Shown here one piece after another: positions 1-6,724 of a stretch of 34,923 bases of DNA (position 1 is the stretch's first letter; every line of letters begins with the position of its first letter). The notes under the pieces are model-generated. The model saw only the letters and a list, made by a program, of their open reading frames with translations, did no database searches and was not told where the DNA came from. The position numbers were made by a program, and so were the translations under genes. This DNA is from Firmicutes bacterium UBA5388 (lineage in GTDB: Bacteria; Bacillota; UBA4882; UBA10575): assembly GCA_002409975.1 (NCBI GenBank), contig DHOO01000047.1:15458-50380 (forward strand), given 5' to 3'.

Positions 1-461
1 CAGGTGGCGCCGTTATTAAGTATAAGACTATATAGAATTACTGATGACGGGTCTCTTATAGTGAGGAGATTTTGAAGCGTGAAATTAAGCTAAATTACGA
101 TGAACTTTTTTATAGAAAAAGATCCGCTAGAGAAAAGGTGGACTGGGGGAAAATCATCTCTTCGAGAGGTTGACTAATTGGTTGATGAATACAGGTTACT
201 GAGAAGAAGAAAAATTAGGGCGAATATATGCAGATGATGAAAGTGCTTAAAAGGATGACCGCCAAACGGCGGTTTTTTTATGCCCATTTTTCAGCTCACA
301 TTTTGCACCCTCTACGCAAAAGTTAAGGTCAACTTTGTTTCCTAAAAATGGGAGATGGAGTGCTATAGCGATGAGATTATAGGAGCATTGGTTATTAAGC
401 GAAACAAATGTTTAGTTTTTGTTGAGACATATATAATTAAAATAGATGAAGGATAGTAAGA
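1..461. other. Left-edge stretch without a convincing gene
   Basis: No gene is clearly supported here. Frame 1 is open from the left edge to a TGA at 73-75 and frame 3 from the left edge to a TAG at 33-35, so either could be the 3' end of a gene lying outside the window; I cannot decide between them. A 33-codon frame starting with TTG at 72 (stop 171-173) follows a GAGGAGA stretch and might be a small gene or decayed coding sequence, but nothing recognisable is encoded. A terminator sits at 256-279. A TATAAT box at 432-437 may be the -10 of the gene starting at 519, but its -35 region is poor. Confidence 0.4.
256..279 (+). terminator. Rho-independent terminator
   Basis: CCGCC (259-263) and GGCGG (268-272) form a five-base-pair GC-rich stem around a four-base loop, followed directly by seven Ts (273-279). 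It would end transcription coming from the left edge of the window. Confidence 0.75.
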
Positions 462-518
462 TTGTTGGCCAAGATAAAAGAATCAAAAAATTATCTTTAT
501 CACGAGGAGGTATATCTT

Positions 519-1511
519 ATGAGAATCCGTTGGTTTTGGTTTGCTCTTCTTTTTCTACTGCTGATCTCTTTTTCGCTCGCGGTCGCCGGAGCGCCCCGCA
601 GCGATAAGGAGATCCCGCTCTATCCGGGCGCGGCACGGGACCAGGCCGCCGAAAAAGGGGTTCTTGAAATGCCTGCGGAGTATGCGTCCGAAAACCGGCG
701 TTCCCACACGGTCAGGGCTTATAAGGTGAAAACCATTATTGACGACGTATGTAAGTTTTATATCGATAAGTTGGGGGCTAAACCCGGCGCGCCGCTGGAT
801 GACCCTTACGCTCTCGAACCGGGAGAGGTCTATTCGCCTTGGTACGAGCTGGACTTCTATGGGGCGAGGATCTTTGAGGATCAATATGAGCACGATACCC
901 TCATCCAGGACGGTAAATGGATCAGATCCGCTTTCGAAAAACGATCGCAATGGAAAAAAGGGGCATGGCTCTGCCAGGCCTGGTTTGAATGGAATATCAT
1001 GTTGGATAACGGCGATCTGGCCACCTATACGGTGGTTTTGATGGACGAGGGTTATGACTGGCGAAAAAAGGTGGACTTTAAGACCACCCAAATCAGGATC
1101 GAGATCCTGGTGACCAAATCCGAAGAAGCATTAGTAGAGGAGTGGGGTTCGGCGATGGACGAGGCAATGGAGGAGAAGGCGCGACGGTTTGCCAAGAACC
1201 CTCCCACCGAGAAGATGCTCGGCATACCGCTCTATCCCGGTGCGGTCTTTAACCCCGAGATCTCCGCCGGTCTGTCGCTAGATGACGATTATCACTGCTA
1301 TGTCTTTTTTAGTAATGATTCCCCCGCTAAAGTAGCTGCCTTTTATCAGCAACGCTTAAATAAAGAACCAAGCTCCAGTGAAGGAGGATATCTGTTCGCG
1401 CTCAAGGGGAAATTACCTATTCCCCAAGAGGGATTGGCGATTCAGCCGAATATGCTCTTCGTCGGCCTACCCCAGACGATGATTTCGGTACAAAAGGAGA
1501 TGAGAGAGTAA
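519..1511 (+). CDS. Exported protein of unknown function with a duplicated YPGA domain
   Basis: This is a 330-residue protein. I place the start at ATG 519 because GAGGAGG at 504-510 lies eight bases upstream; an in-frame TTG at 462 has no such site. Residues 1-24 form a signal peptide (basic MRIRW, a hydrophobic run, then AVAGA). The mature part holds two related segments, each opening with the heptad IPLYPGA (residues 32-38 and 236-242). In each segment an aromatic FY pair followed by a leucine-containing helix comes later (CKFYIDKLG and AAFYQQRLN). A similar YPGA...FY arrangement occurs in many exported bacterial proteins without assigned function; I do not know a named role. The gene looks more GC-rich than its neighbours. 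It stands alone, with no operon partner on either side. Confidence 0.7.
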   Translation: MRIRWFWFALLFLLLISFSLAVAGAPRSDKEIPLYPGAARDQAAEKGVLEMPAEYASENRRSHTVRAYKVKTIIDDVCKFYIDKLGAKPGAPLDDPYALEPGEVYSPWYELDFYGARIFEDQYEHDTLIQDGKWIRSAFEKRSQWKKGAWLCQAWFEWNIMLDNGDLATYTVVLMDEGYDWRKKVDFKTTQIRIEILVTKSEEALVEEWGSAMDEAMEEKARRFAKNPPTEKMLGIPLYPGAVFNPEISAGLSLDDDYHCYVFFSNDSPAKVAAFYQQRLNKEPSSSEGGYLFALKGKLPIPQEGLAIQPNMLFVGLPQTMISVQKEMRE

Positions 1512-1655
1512 GAACGGGGCTGGAAGGGACTAAAACGGTATGAATCCGGGAATTTGATTGACTCTAAGTTATAAACGACGCTCATTCTTCTGCTGACTCC
1601 AAACCAATTAACGGCAGCTCTTTTTTATAATCTTATCTTACCTGGTATTAAGATC

Positions 1656-1684
1656 TTGACCGGATTTAAATTTACGCATAAAAT
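1656..1684 (+). promoter_or_regulatory. Sigma-A type promoter of the first phd-uma2 fusion gene
   Basis: TTGACC (1656-1661), a 17-base spacer, then TAAAAT (1679-1684). It lies 45 bases before the start codon at 1729 and is followed immediately by the TTAGC...GCTAA inverted repeat. Confidence 0.7.
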
Positions 1685-1688
1685 AGAG

Positions 1689-1705
1689 TTAGCTAGTTTG
1701 GCTAA
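1689..1705 (+). promoter_or_regulatory. Putative autoregulatory operator (TTAGC-N7-GCTAA)
   Basis: TTAGC (1689-1693) and GCTAA (1701-1705) form an inverted repeat just downstream of the -10 box. The same TTAGCTAA core occurs at the equivalent place upstream of the second Phd-Uma2 gene (5383-5390) and as an upstream pair at 5434-5455. Binding by the Phd-like N-terminal domain is inferred from known autorepression by Phd/YefM antitoxins. Confidence 0.45.
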
Positions 1706-1728
1706 GATCGCTAAAAGGAGGGCCTAAG

Positions 1729-2469
1729 ATGATTGTGACGTCAACGGAAGTGCAGAATAATTTCGGGAAGTACTTGATGCTGGCGGCGCAGGAGGAGATC
1801 ATCATTACCAGAAACGGCACAGAAATTGCCAAATTAACGGCGATCAAAGAGCCCCCTGCCGCAGGTATTGAAGGTAGGGATAGAGCGGCGGAAAAGGTGG
1901 CCGCTTACGGCGATGGCGGGTGGAAGGCTTCCTATGAGGAGTTTCTGGAACTCACCCAAAACTCGGAGGAACGGTATGAATACATTGATGGAGAGATCCA
2001 CCTCTTAGCTTCACCGAAAACCGCCCACCAGATTGCTTTAACTGAACTTTTCGTCATCTTCTATCATTGGTTTGAAGGGAAAAGATGCACTCCCTTGGTT
2101 GCTCCTTATGATATAACGCTCAGACGAAACCCGGAGAATATTAATGTTGTCCAACCCGATCTGATGGTCATCTGCGACCTGGAAGAGAAGTTGGATGCTA
2201 ACGACTATTATCAGGGGGTACCGGCGCTGGTGGTCGAGATTTTGTCCGAAGGAACCCAAAGAAAGGACTTAATCACCAAGCTCGATCTTTACCTATCGTG
2301 CGGGGTTAGTGAATACTGGATTGTGAACCCGCTAAATAAAGAGCTTACCGTGTATCATTTTGCTGATCAAAACATCAAAAGGAGCGCTACCTACCGCAAA
2401 CCGGAAGTTGCCTGCTCCTTCATCTTCGACGGCTTAACTATTGAGCTTGATCGGGTATTTAAATATTAA
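1729..2469 (+). CDS. Phd-like antitoxin domain fused to Uma2-family endonuclease domain
   Basis: This is a 246-residue protein with ATG at 1729 and AAAGGAGGG at 1714-1722. Residues 1-40 resemble the Phd/YefM antitoxin fold (STEVQNNFGKYL, then ITRNGTEIAKL). Phd/YefM proteins bind operator DNA and neutralise toxins. Residues 66-235 are a Uma2 (DUF820) domain of the PD-(D/E)XK nuclease superfamily. It contains YEYIDGEI (84-90), VQPD with Asp144, VVEIL with Glu170, TKLDLY with Lys184 and GVSEYWIVNP, so the catalytic D...ExK-like set appears intact. The biological role of Uma2 proteins is not established. A paralogue with the same architecture lies at 4635-5366, and both have a strong promoter with TTAGCTAA-type repeats. 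The gene appears monocistronic, with no separate antitoxin gene beside it. Confidence 0.85.
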   Translation: MIVTSTEVQNNFGKYLMLAAQEEIIITRNGTEIAKLTAIKEPPAAGIEGRDRAAEKVAAYGDGGWKASYEEFLELTQNSEERYEYIDGEIHLLASPKTAHQIALTELFVIFYHWFEGKRCTPLVAPYDITLRRNPENINVVQPDLMVICDLEEKLDANDYYQGVPALVVEILSEGTQRKDLITKLDLYLSCGVSEYWIVNPLNKELTVYHFADQNIKRSATYRKPEVACSFIFDGLTIELDRVFKY

Positions 2470-2725
2470 AGCCGAGAAGAAACTGAATGAATCTGCAAGC
2501 CCGGATCCGGAATAAGGATATTGATGCCGGTTAAAAGTTGTTCTCTTCTCTATAACAGTATCTCTTCAGAAATTCCCAAAGAAGTTTTCTTAAATATCTT
2601 AGAGCCTGACAATCCGCTGTGCCATTAAGCGGGGGATTCAGCTGCTAACTAAAGCAAAGGAGGGGAAATTGTAGTATAATTGTGATAACGGATATGGAAT
2701 TTAATTTAGGAGAGGAGGAATTAGA

Positions 2726-3076
2726 TTGATCAGAAGAAGTAACGAAAAAATTGTTGAATTCAGAGAAAAACCGTTCCAAGGGGAGGGTGGTGTAACCTCG
2801 CGCAGTCTGCTTAACAACCCGGATGAGATGTACGGTAAAGGGCGGGCTTTCACTCATTGCACTCTCCAACCCGGATGCTCCATCGGTTTTCATCTTCATG
2901 AAAATGAGTCGGAAACCTATTATATTTATAGCGGCACAGGTGAGTTCAACGATAACGGTGTGATCAGCACTGTTTCTGCGGGTGACGTAACTTTTACCGG
3001 CGCCGGAGAGGGACACGGGTTAAAAAATATCGGTTCGGAGCCATTGGAATTTATTGCGCTGATTTTATATAAATAA
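2726..3076 (+). CDS. Small single-domain cupin protein
   Basis: This is a 116-residue cupin with a TTG start at 2726 preceded by GGAGAGGAGG (2709-2718). Cupin motif 1 reads GFHLHENESETYYIYSG, giving His56, His58 and Glu62/63 as metal ligands. Motif 2 reads GDVTFTGAGEGHGLKN, giving His97. The whole protein is one cupin_2 barrel, the usual length for stand-alone cupins. Substrate and reaction cannot be inferred, because such proteins range from sugar isomerases to dioxygenases and binding proteins. A TATAAT box at 2675-2680 may be its -10 element. A terminator at 3097-3152 follows, so it is probably a monocistronic unit. Confidence 0.85.
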   Translation: MIRRSNEKIVEFREKPFQGEGGVTSRSLLNNPDEMYGKGRAFTHCTLQPGCSIGFHLHENESETYYIYSGTGEFNDNGVISTVSAGDVTFTGAGEGHGLKNIGSEPLEFIALILYK

Positions 3077-3096
3077 ATTAATATCACCCGGGATAA

Positions 3097-3152
3097 AAGC
3101 CCTGGGAAGGAGTCTCGCGGATGAACGAAGGACTCTTTTCCGGGCTTTTTTG
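3097..3152 (+). terminator. Terminator after the cupin gene
   Basis: AAGCCC (3097-3102) pairs with GGGCTT (3142-3147). Inside it a second block pairs (GGAGTC near 3109-3114 with GACTC at 3131-3135), and the outer stem runs into a T-rich tract (3146-3151). A competing CCCGGG...CCCTGGG pairing (3087-3105) overlaps the left arm. Confidence 0.65.
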
Positions 3153-3166
3153 GTTTCTGTGAAATT

Positions 3167-3717
3167 TTAAAATATTTTAAGGGCGCAGCCTCCTCTAGTC
3201 TCTGTTAATTGGTCATGGTTTTCCCGGATTGTCTTTAACAGTTGGGAATTCAGCGCCTCTCTCAATGGCAGATTGGTTAAATTGGTATCCGTATAAGGAG
3301 CAAAGGGACAAGGCTCCAAGTTACCTTCGGGATTGATATGAATAAAACCGCGTCCGGCTGCTAGGCAACCGCCGTAGGCTTCCTCGTCACCGGGAAAGGC
3401 AATAAAGAGAGCGGGGTATTGCCGGCGTAAACCGGTCATCAATTCCGGGATCATCTTTCTTTGCTCATCGGTCAGGATTAACTCGTCCGTTCCTTCCTGG
3501 ACCGGGACATATTCCACAAAAAAGAAGACTTTACAGCCTCTTCCCATCAGCTCACGGAGGAATTTACTTTCGCTCTCAACTTTACAGCTTTGTTCTGGGC
3601 GATAATGGTCCTAATAATAAAAATCGCCAGGCCCGGATCTTTAAGCGAGATGATTAAAGCATCTCGGAACATCGCTTTTATGGACTTATTCATTAGTTTT
3701 ATATAGTTTCTCGACAT
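3167..3717 (-). pseudogene. Internally deleted radical SAM/SPASM protein gene
   Basis: The minus strand carries both ends of one gene in two frames. The 5' part starts at ATG 3717 and reads 56 codons to a stop at 3547-3549. It contains ALIISLKDPGLAIFIIRTII and QNKAVKLRAK, which resembles the N-terminal lead-in of a family of Clostridia radical SAM proteins. The 3' part is open in another frame from about 3600 down to 3167. It contains ESKFLRELMGRGCKVFFFVE, a GGCLAAGRGFIHINPEGN stretch, PCPFAPYTD and a final GGCA, which matches the SPASM-type C-terminal half of the same family. The radical SAM core with the CxxxCxxC cluster motif is missing, and the junction (about 3560-3595) also changes frame. 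The C-terminus also ends early, right at the shared terminator. I read it as a dead gene produced by an internal deletion. Confidence 0.65.
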
Positions 3718-3899
3718 AGGGAACCTTCTTTCGTATCAGACTATTGACCAAGGTGATAGAAATATAACATCCTGCTATTGATCTAACAATTTTTTCGCTA
3801 ATTAAAATAAATTACCTCCAATTCCAAATAAATTAACAGGAATGTCATGATCTCCGCTCGTATCCCATCTTAGTTGAGATCGATAAAATAATTAGTACG

Positions 3900-3931
3900 A
3901 AAAAAAGAACACCAGTAAGTGTTCCTTTTTT
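3900..3931 (-). terminator. Bidirectional terminator after the YbjQ-family gene
   Basis: GAACAC (3907-3912) and GTGTTC (3919-3924) form a stem with a six-base loop, flanked by seven As on the left and six Ts on the right, so it works on either strand. It lies 22 bases beyond the stop codon of the minus-strand gene at 3954. Confidence 0.8.
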
Positions 3932-3953
3932 CGACCAGACGGAAACATTAACT

Positions 3954-4274
3954 TTATTCTACAACCACTGCGGTTCCGGAAGCGGTGACCATCAGCATGT
4001 TTCCACCTTGGCCTAAAACTTCATAATCAACATCGATGCCAACGACAGCATTAGCGCCTAAGGAGGCTGCTCTTTTTTCCATTTCCCTCAGAGCGGCCTC
4101 CCGCGCTTCAATCAGTTCTCCCTCATACGAACCGGAGCGTCCACCAAAGAAATTGGAAAGGCCAGCGGCAAAATCTTTAATAAAATTAACACCGGAGATG
4201 ACTTCGCCAAAGACGATTCCTTTATATGCGATGATTTTTTTACCTTCAATGGTCGGTGTGGTGGTAATAATCAT
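3954..4274 (-). CDS. YbjQ/UPF0145 family protein
   Basis: This is a 106-residue protein of the YbjQ (UPF0145) family, a small fold often labelled heavy-metal-binding from structural data, with no proven physiological role. The hallmarks are MIITTTPTIEGKKI at the N-terminus, GVVFGE-like GIVFGEVISG, FGGRSGSYEGEL, LGANAVVGIDVDYE and the closing SGTAVVVE. Length is normal for the family. ATG at 4274 is preceded by TGGAGGG (4281-4287 on the minus strand). A perfect TATAAT (4321-4326, minus) lies upstream, though its -35 is weak. It is a monocistronic gene ended by the 3900-3931 terminator. Confidence 0.9.
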   Translation of the reverse strand: MIITTTPTIEGKKIIAYKGIVFGEVISGVNFIKDFAAGLSNFFGGRSGSYEGELIEAREAALREMEKRAASLGANAVVGIDVDYEVLGQGGNMLMVTASGTAVVVE

Positions 4275-4380
4275 TTCTAACCCTCCATTAAGTTTTTGTA
4301 TTGTACTTGAGTTTTTATTAATTATACTCTACTTTTGAAAAACTAAAAACATGAAAATGAAATCAAAGATTTTACTATCG

Positions 4381-4399
4381 GTAAGCGGCGTGAACGACC
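4381..4399 (-). repeat. REP-like short palindrome, copy 1
   Basis: On the minus strand this reads GGTCGTTCACGCCGCTTAC. It matches the family consensus GGTAGTCG-TTCACGC-CGGCTACC in 15 or more positions but with weakened arms. It lies between the YbjQ gene and the 4437-4618 repeat. Confidence 0.5.
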
Positions 4400-4436
4400 A
4401 TATAGTGTTTATCTTTTATTCAAGGTAATTGTCTAA

Positions 4437-4618
4437 GATTAGACAATTACTAGTGGGAATATCAATATATTAATCTGAATTCATGACATCCTTAGCCACC
4501 AGGGGAAATCGTGAAAGCTTGCGATAGCGTTTCCCCTGGTATAGATCGATTAGTCACGAATTCAGAACTTGAGATATGTGGTCAAATTTAAAATAATTGA
4601 ATTATGCAATTCCTTAAT
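4437..4618 (+). repeat. Interspersed palindromic repeat, copy C1 (91-bp core 4475-4565)
   Basis: The core is an imperfect palindrome. Its outer arms are CTGAATTC (4475-4482) and GAATTCAG (4558-4565), and its inner arms are CCAGGGGAAA (4499-4508) and TTTCCCCTGG (4530-4539). The core is nearly identical, in inverted orientation, to 32801-32891. The two copies also share about 45 bp on one flank and about 50 bp on the other, including AATTATGCAATTCCTT (4600-4615). A more diverged third core is at 28711-28801. It lies between the YbjQ gene and the 3' end of the second Phd-Uma2 gene. Confidence 0.8.
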
Positions 4619-4634
4619 ATGGAATTCATTAAAT

Positions 4635-5366
4635 TTAAGAAAAGACCTGCTTTAACCCGATAGTTAATCCCGGGAAAATTACGGATTCCACCTTTTCATC
4701 CCCCTTGAATGTTCGAAATTCGTCAATGGTGTTAGCGATGAAAGTATAAATATAAATCTCGGCGGAGGACGGATTAACCACCCAGTATTCTTTAACCCCA
4801 CTTTCCTGGTAAAGGTCTAATTTTTTAATAAGATCCTTAGATTTAGTGGAATCGGAAAGGACTTCCACCACCAAGGTGGGGGTTCCTTTGTATCTACCTT
4901 TTTCATCGATTTTATCGTGATCACAGATGACTAAAATATCCGGTTGGACTGCGTTGATCTTTTCTTCCTTTCCCAGGCGAAAGAGAGTAACATCAAAAGG
5001 GGAAACCAAAGGTTCGCAGTCTTTCTCTTGGAACCATATAATAAACCGGCCGAAAATTTCCTTAACTGCCTTCTGATGGGGGTAGAAAGGAGAAGCTAGT
5101 AGATATAGTTCACCATCAATATACTCATAACGGTTTTTGCTCTCTTCGGTAAGCTTAAGAAATTCTTCGTAAGTAAGGCGTATTCCATCGGGGCTATAGG
5201 TGGGAGAACTTTCATTTAAAATCCAGGGATCATGCTCTTCGTTTACTTGATATGGCACTAGTTTAGCTACTTTCTTACCGTTTTTAGTAATGACAATCTC
5301 TTCACAGTGGGCGAGTTTAAGGTATTTCCCAAAGCTGTTTTGAATCTCCGTCGTAGAAACAAGCAC
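4635..5366 (-). CDS. Phd-like antitoxin domain fused to Uma2-family endonuclease domain, second copy
   Basis: This is a 243-residue paralogue of the protein at 1729-2469 with the same two-domain order. The start is GTG at 5366, preceded by GGAGGTG (5374-5380). Residues 1-38 are Phd-like (STTEIQNSFGKYLKLA, ITKNGKKVAKL). Residues 60-243 are a Uma2 nuclease domain with YEYIDGELYLLASP, NAVQPD (Asp143), LVVEVL (Glu168), IKKLDLY (Lys182) and GVKEYWVVNP. The linker between the domains (about residues 40-60) is the least conserved part. The promoter (TTGACG-17-TATAAT) is flanked by TTAGCTAA-type repeats on both sides, as expected for autoregulation. Nuclease activity is predicted from family membership only. 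Confidence 0.85.
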   Translation of the reverse strand: MLVSTTEIQNSFGKYLKLAHCEEIVITKNGKKVAKLVPYQVNEEHDPWILNESSPTYSPDGIRLTYEEFLKLTEESKNRYEYIDGELYLLASPFYPHQKAVKEIFGRFIIWFQEKDCEPLVSPFDVTLFRLGKEEKINAVQPDILVICDHDKIDEKGRYKGTPTLVVEVLSDSTKSKDLIKKLDLYQESGVKEYWVVNPSSAEIYIYTFIANTIDEFRTFKGDEKVESVIFPGLTIGLKQVFS

Positions 5367-5382
5367 CGAAAGTCACCTCCAA

Positions 5383-5390
5383 TTAGCTAA
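5383..5390 (-). promoter_or_regulatory. TTAGCTAA palindrome between -10 and RBS
   Basis: This is a perfect 8-bp palindrome between the -10 box (5401-5406) and the ribosome binding site (5374-5380) of the second Phd-Uma2 gene. The related repeat at 1689-1705 has the same position relative to the first gene. Operator function is inferred. Confidence 0.45.
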
Positions 5391-5400
5391 CAATAAGTAA

Positions 5401-5429
5401 ATTATACCTAAAAGCAAAGAGGTCGTCAA
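5401..5429 (-). promoter_or_regulatory. Sigma-A type promoter of the second phd-uma2 fusion gene
   Basis: Read on the minus strand: TTGACG (5429-5424), a 17-base spacer, TATAAT (5406-5401). This is close to consensus in both boxes and spacing. Confidence 0.8.
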
Positions 5430-5433
5430 TAAT

Positions 5434-5455
5434 ATTAGCTAGAAAAATAGCTAAT
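5434..5455 (-). promoter_or_regulatory. Upstream inverted repeat ATTAGCTA-N6-TAGCTAAT
   Basis: Perfect 8-bp arms (5434-5441 and 5448-5455) around a six-base A-rich centre lie immediately upstream of the -35 box. Both arms carry the TTAGCTA core found in the other two proposed operators. Confidence 0.5.
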
Positions 5456-5557
5456 TAAGAGGACTGCATATGTGTTATCTTACCGTTCTACCAATATGAG
5501 GATGTAACTATTTTTTTTAATTAACGTTTATTAAAGAATAAAGGAGGAGGTTTATCA

Positions 5558-6448
5558 TTGAAGAAACGACTTTTGCCCATCCTTGCTCTCGTCTTAAGTC
5601 TCACCTTGATCGTTGGCGTTCTGTTTTCAGTGGCTAATAACCATCTTAAGGTGGCCAAGGAGAAAAAGGTGATGGCCGGGTTTGAAACTTTGATGGCTAG
5701 GGAAGCTCTCTCGGTAGCAGAGGTGATTAACTATCTGGATCAGTATATAAACACTGTTTCTAAGGAGAATGCGTCCAAATTACTGCTTGGGCTAGAAAGG
5801 GTTCAACAGGCTGAGCTGACAAAGTGGCAAAAGCGTTATGAAGATAGTGTTTTACAGGAGAAAATTACCCGGGTTTATCAAGACAAGTGGTCGCGGGATG
5901 AGATTGAGGAGATTGCTGATGAAGACTTGAAGAGAGTGTTGCTGGAGACTGCAGATAACGGTTTTAAGGTAGAAACCGCCGAAGGTTTTTACTTCCCGGT
6001 GATCGATTATACTTTTTATGAGAAATATTATTCCGTCGTTACCCCGGATCTGGTTGCCTATCTTGAACTGATGGCGGTCGAATCAGAGCAGACTCCGGTA
6101 AAGGATGCGGCGCTGATCATTGGTTGGGATGAGATCCTTAACCGGGCGGAGCGGCAGGAAGAGTTCATCAGAGAGTATAGCTCTTCGACGCAGGTGGAGC
6201 CGGTGCAAGAGTTATTAAAACGTTACGTCAGCTTTGCTTTATTTGGGTGCAACAATACTCCCTTATTCAGTTATGATACCAAACAGATGCGGCCTGAAGC
6301 AAAGCGAGCCTATGAAGAACATGTGTGGAAGGAAGAGAAGGGGAACTTTTCTGCGCTGATCAATGAGTATTTAAGTGTGCTAAAGGAGAATGATTACCGC
6401 TTAACCGCTGAAGTTGACGCTTTCAGAAAGAAAGCGGTCTTTCCTTAA
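5558..6448 (+). CDS. Exported or membrane-anchored protein of unknown function
   Basis: This is a 296-residue protein. The start is TTG at 5558, with AAGGAGGAGG (5541-5550) eight bases upstream. Residues 1-27 form a signal sequence or single N-terminal anchor (MKKRLLPILALVLSLTLIVG). It has no lipobox. The rest is mostly helical and charged. Recognisable features are a FYFPVIDYTFYEKY stretch around residues 145-158, VKDAALIIGWDEILNRAERQ around 181-200 and NNTPLFSYD near 233-241. Similar secreted proteins occur in Bacillota, but I know of no assigned function. A hairpin terminator at 6545-6577 probably ends its transcript. It has no obvious partner gene. Confidence 0.75.
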   Translation: MKKRLLPILALVLSLTLIVGVLFSVANNHLKVAKEKKVMAGFETLMAREALSVAEVINYLDQYINTVSKENASKLLLGLERVQQAELTKWQKRYEDSVLQEKITRVYQDKWSRDEIEEIADEDLKRVLLETADNGFKVETAEGFYFPVIDYTFYEKYYSVVTPDLVAYLELMAVESEQTPVKDAALIIGWDEILNRAERQEEFIREYSSSTQVEPVQELLKRYVSFALFGCNNTPLFSYDTKQMRPEAKRAYEEHVWKEEKGNFSALINEYLSVLKENDYRLTAEVDAFRKKAVFP

Positions 6449-6492
6449 ATGTTGCGAGGCTTATTGCTCCACCCGGACTTAATTTTCTGGCG

Positions 6493-6513
6493 GTAGCTGG
6501 CGTGAACGACTAG
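6493..6513 (-). repeat. REP-like short palindrome, copy 2
   Basis: The minus strand reads CTAGTCG-TTCACGC-CAGCTAC. It is a close match to the consensus and is intergenic, between the 5558 gene and its terminator. Confidence 0.6.
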
Positions 6514-6544
6514 CAGATAGATACGTCCCGAGGTTACTATGAAA

Positions 6545-6577
6545 AGCCATCACAGCAAGATGATGGCTATATTTTTT
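6545..6577 (+). terminator. Rho-independent terminator
   Basis: AGCCATCA (6545-6552) and TGATGGCT (6561-6568) form a perfect 8-bp stem with an eight-base loop, followed by TATATTTTTT. It lies about 100 bases after the stop at 6448. Confidence 0.75.
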
Positions 6578-6636
6578 GCCGCCGACAGGCGAAAATCCTT
6601 ATTACGGTGTTGTTCTGTTCAAGTGATGCTAAATAT

Positions 6637-6665
6637 TTGACATTGATGTTAAATAAAAGTAAAAT
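6637..6665 (+). promoter_or_regulatory. Sigma-A promoter of the binding-protein/sensor-kinase operon
   Basis: TTGACA (6637-6642), a 17-base spacer, TAAAAT (6660-6665). The -35 is perfect and the -10 has one mismatch. It predicts a transcript starting near 6672 and running through the genes at 6725 and 7983. Confidence 0.75.
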
Positions 6666-6724
6666 AAGATCAGTATTGACATTTATATTAGCGTGCACCA
6701 AGACCGGAGAAGAGGTGTAGTCTA

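Noticed and set aside
72..173. 33-codon small gene near the left edge
   Set aside because: It has only a weak ribosome site and no recognisable sequence. It is mentioned in the left-edge entry but not called as a gene.
555..1091. Long open frame antisense to the exported protein gene
   Set aside because: It has no ribosome site, no recognisable domain and an unnatural composition. The plus-strand gene has a signal peptide and repeats that explain the region.
4475..4565. 91-bp palindromes as intrinsic terminators
   Set aside because: None of the three copies is followed by a T-tract on either strand, and one lies inside a leader that must be transcribed through.
6676..6704. Second TTGACA upstream of the first binding-protein gene
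   Set aside because: No usable -10 box lies 16-18 bases downstream, whereas the TTGACA at 6637 has TAAAAT at the right distance.
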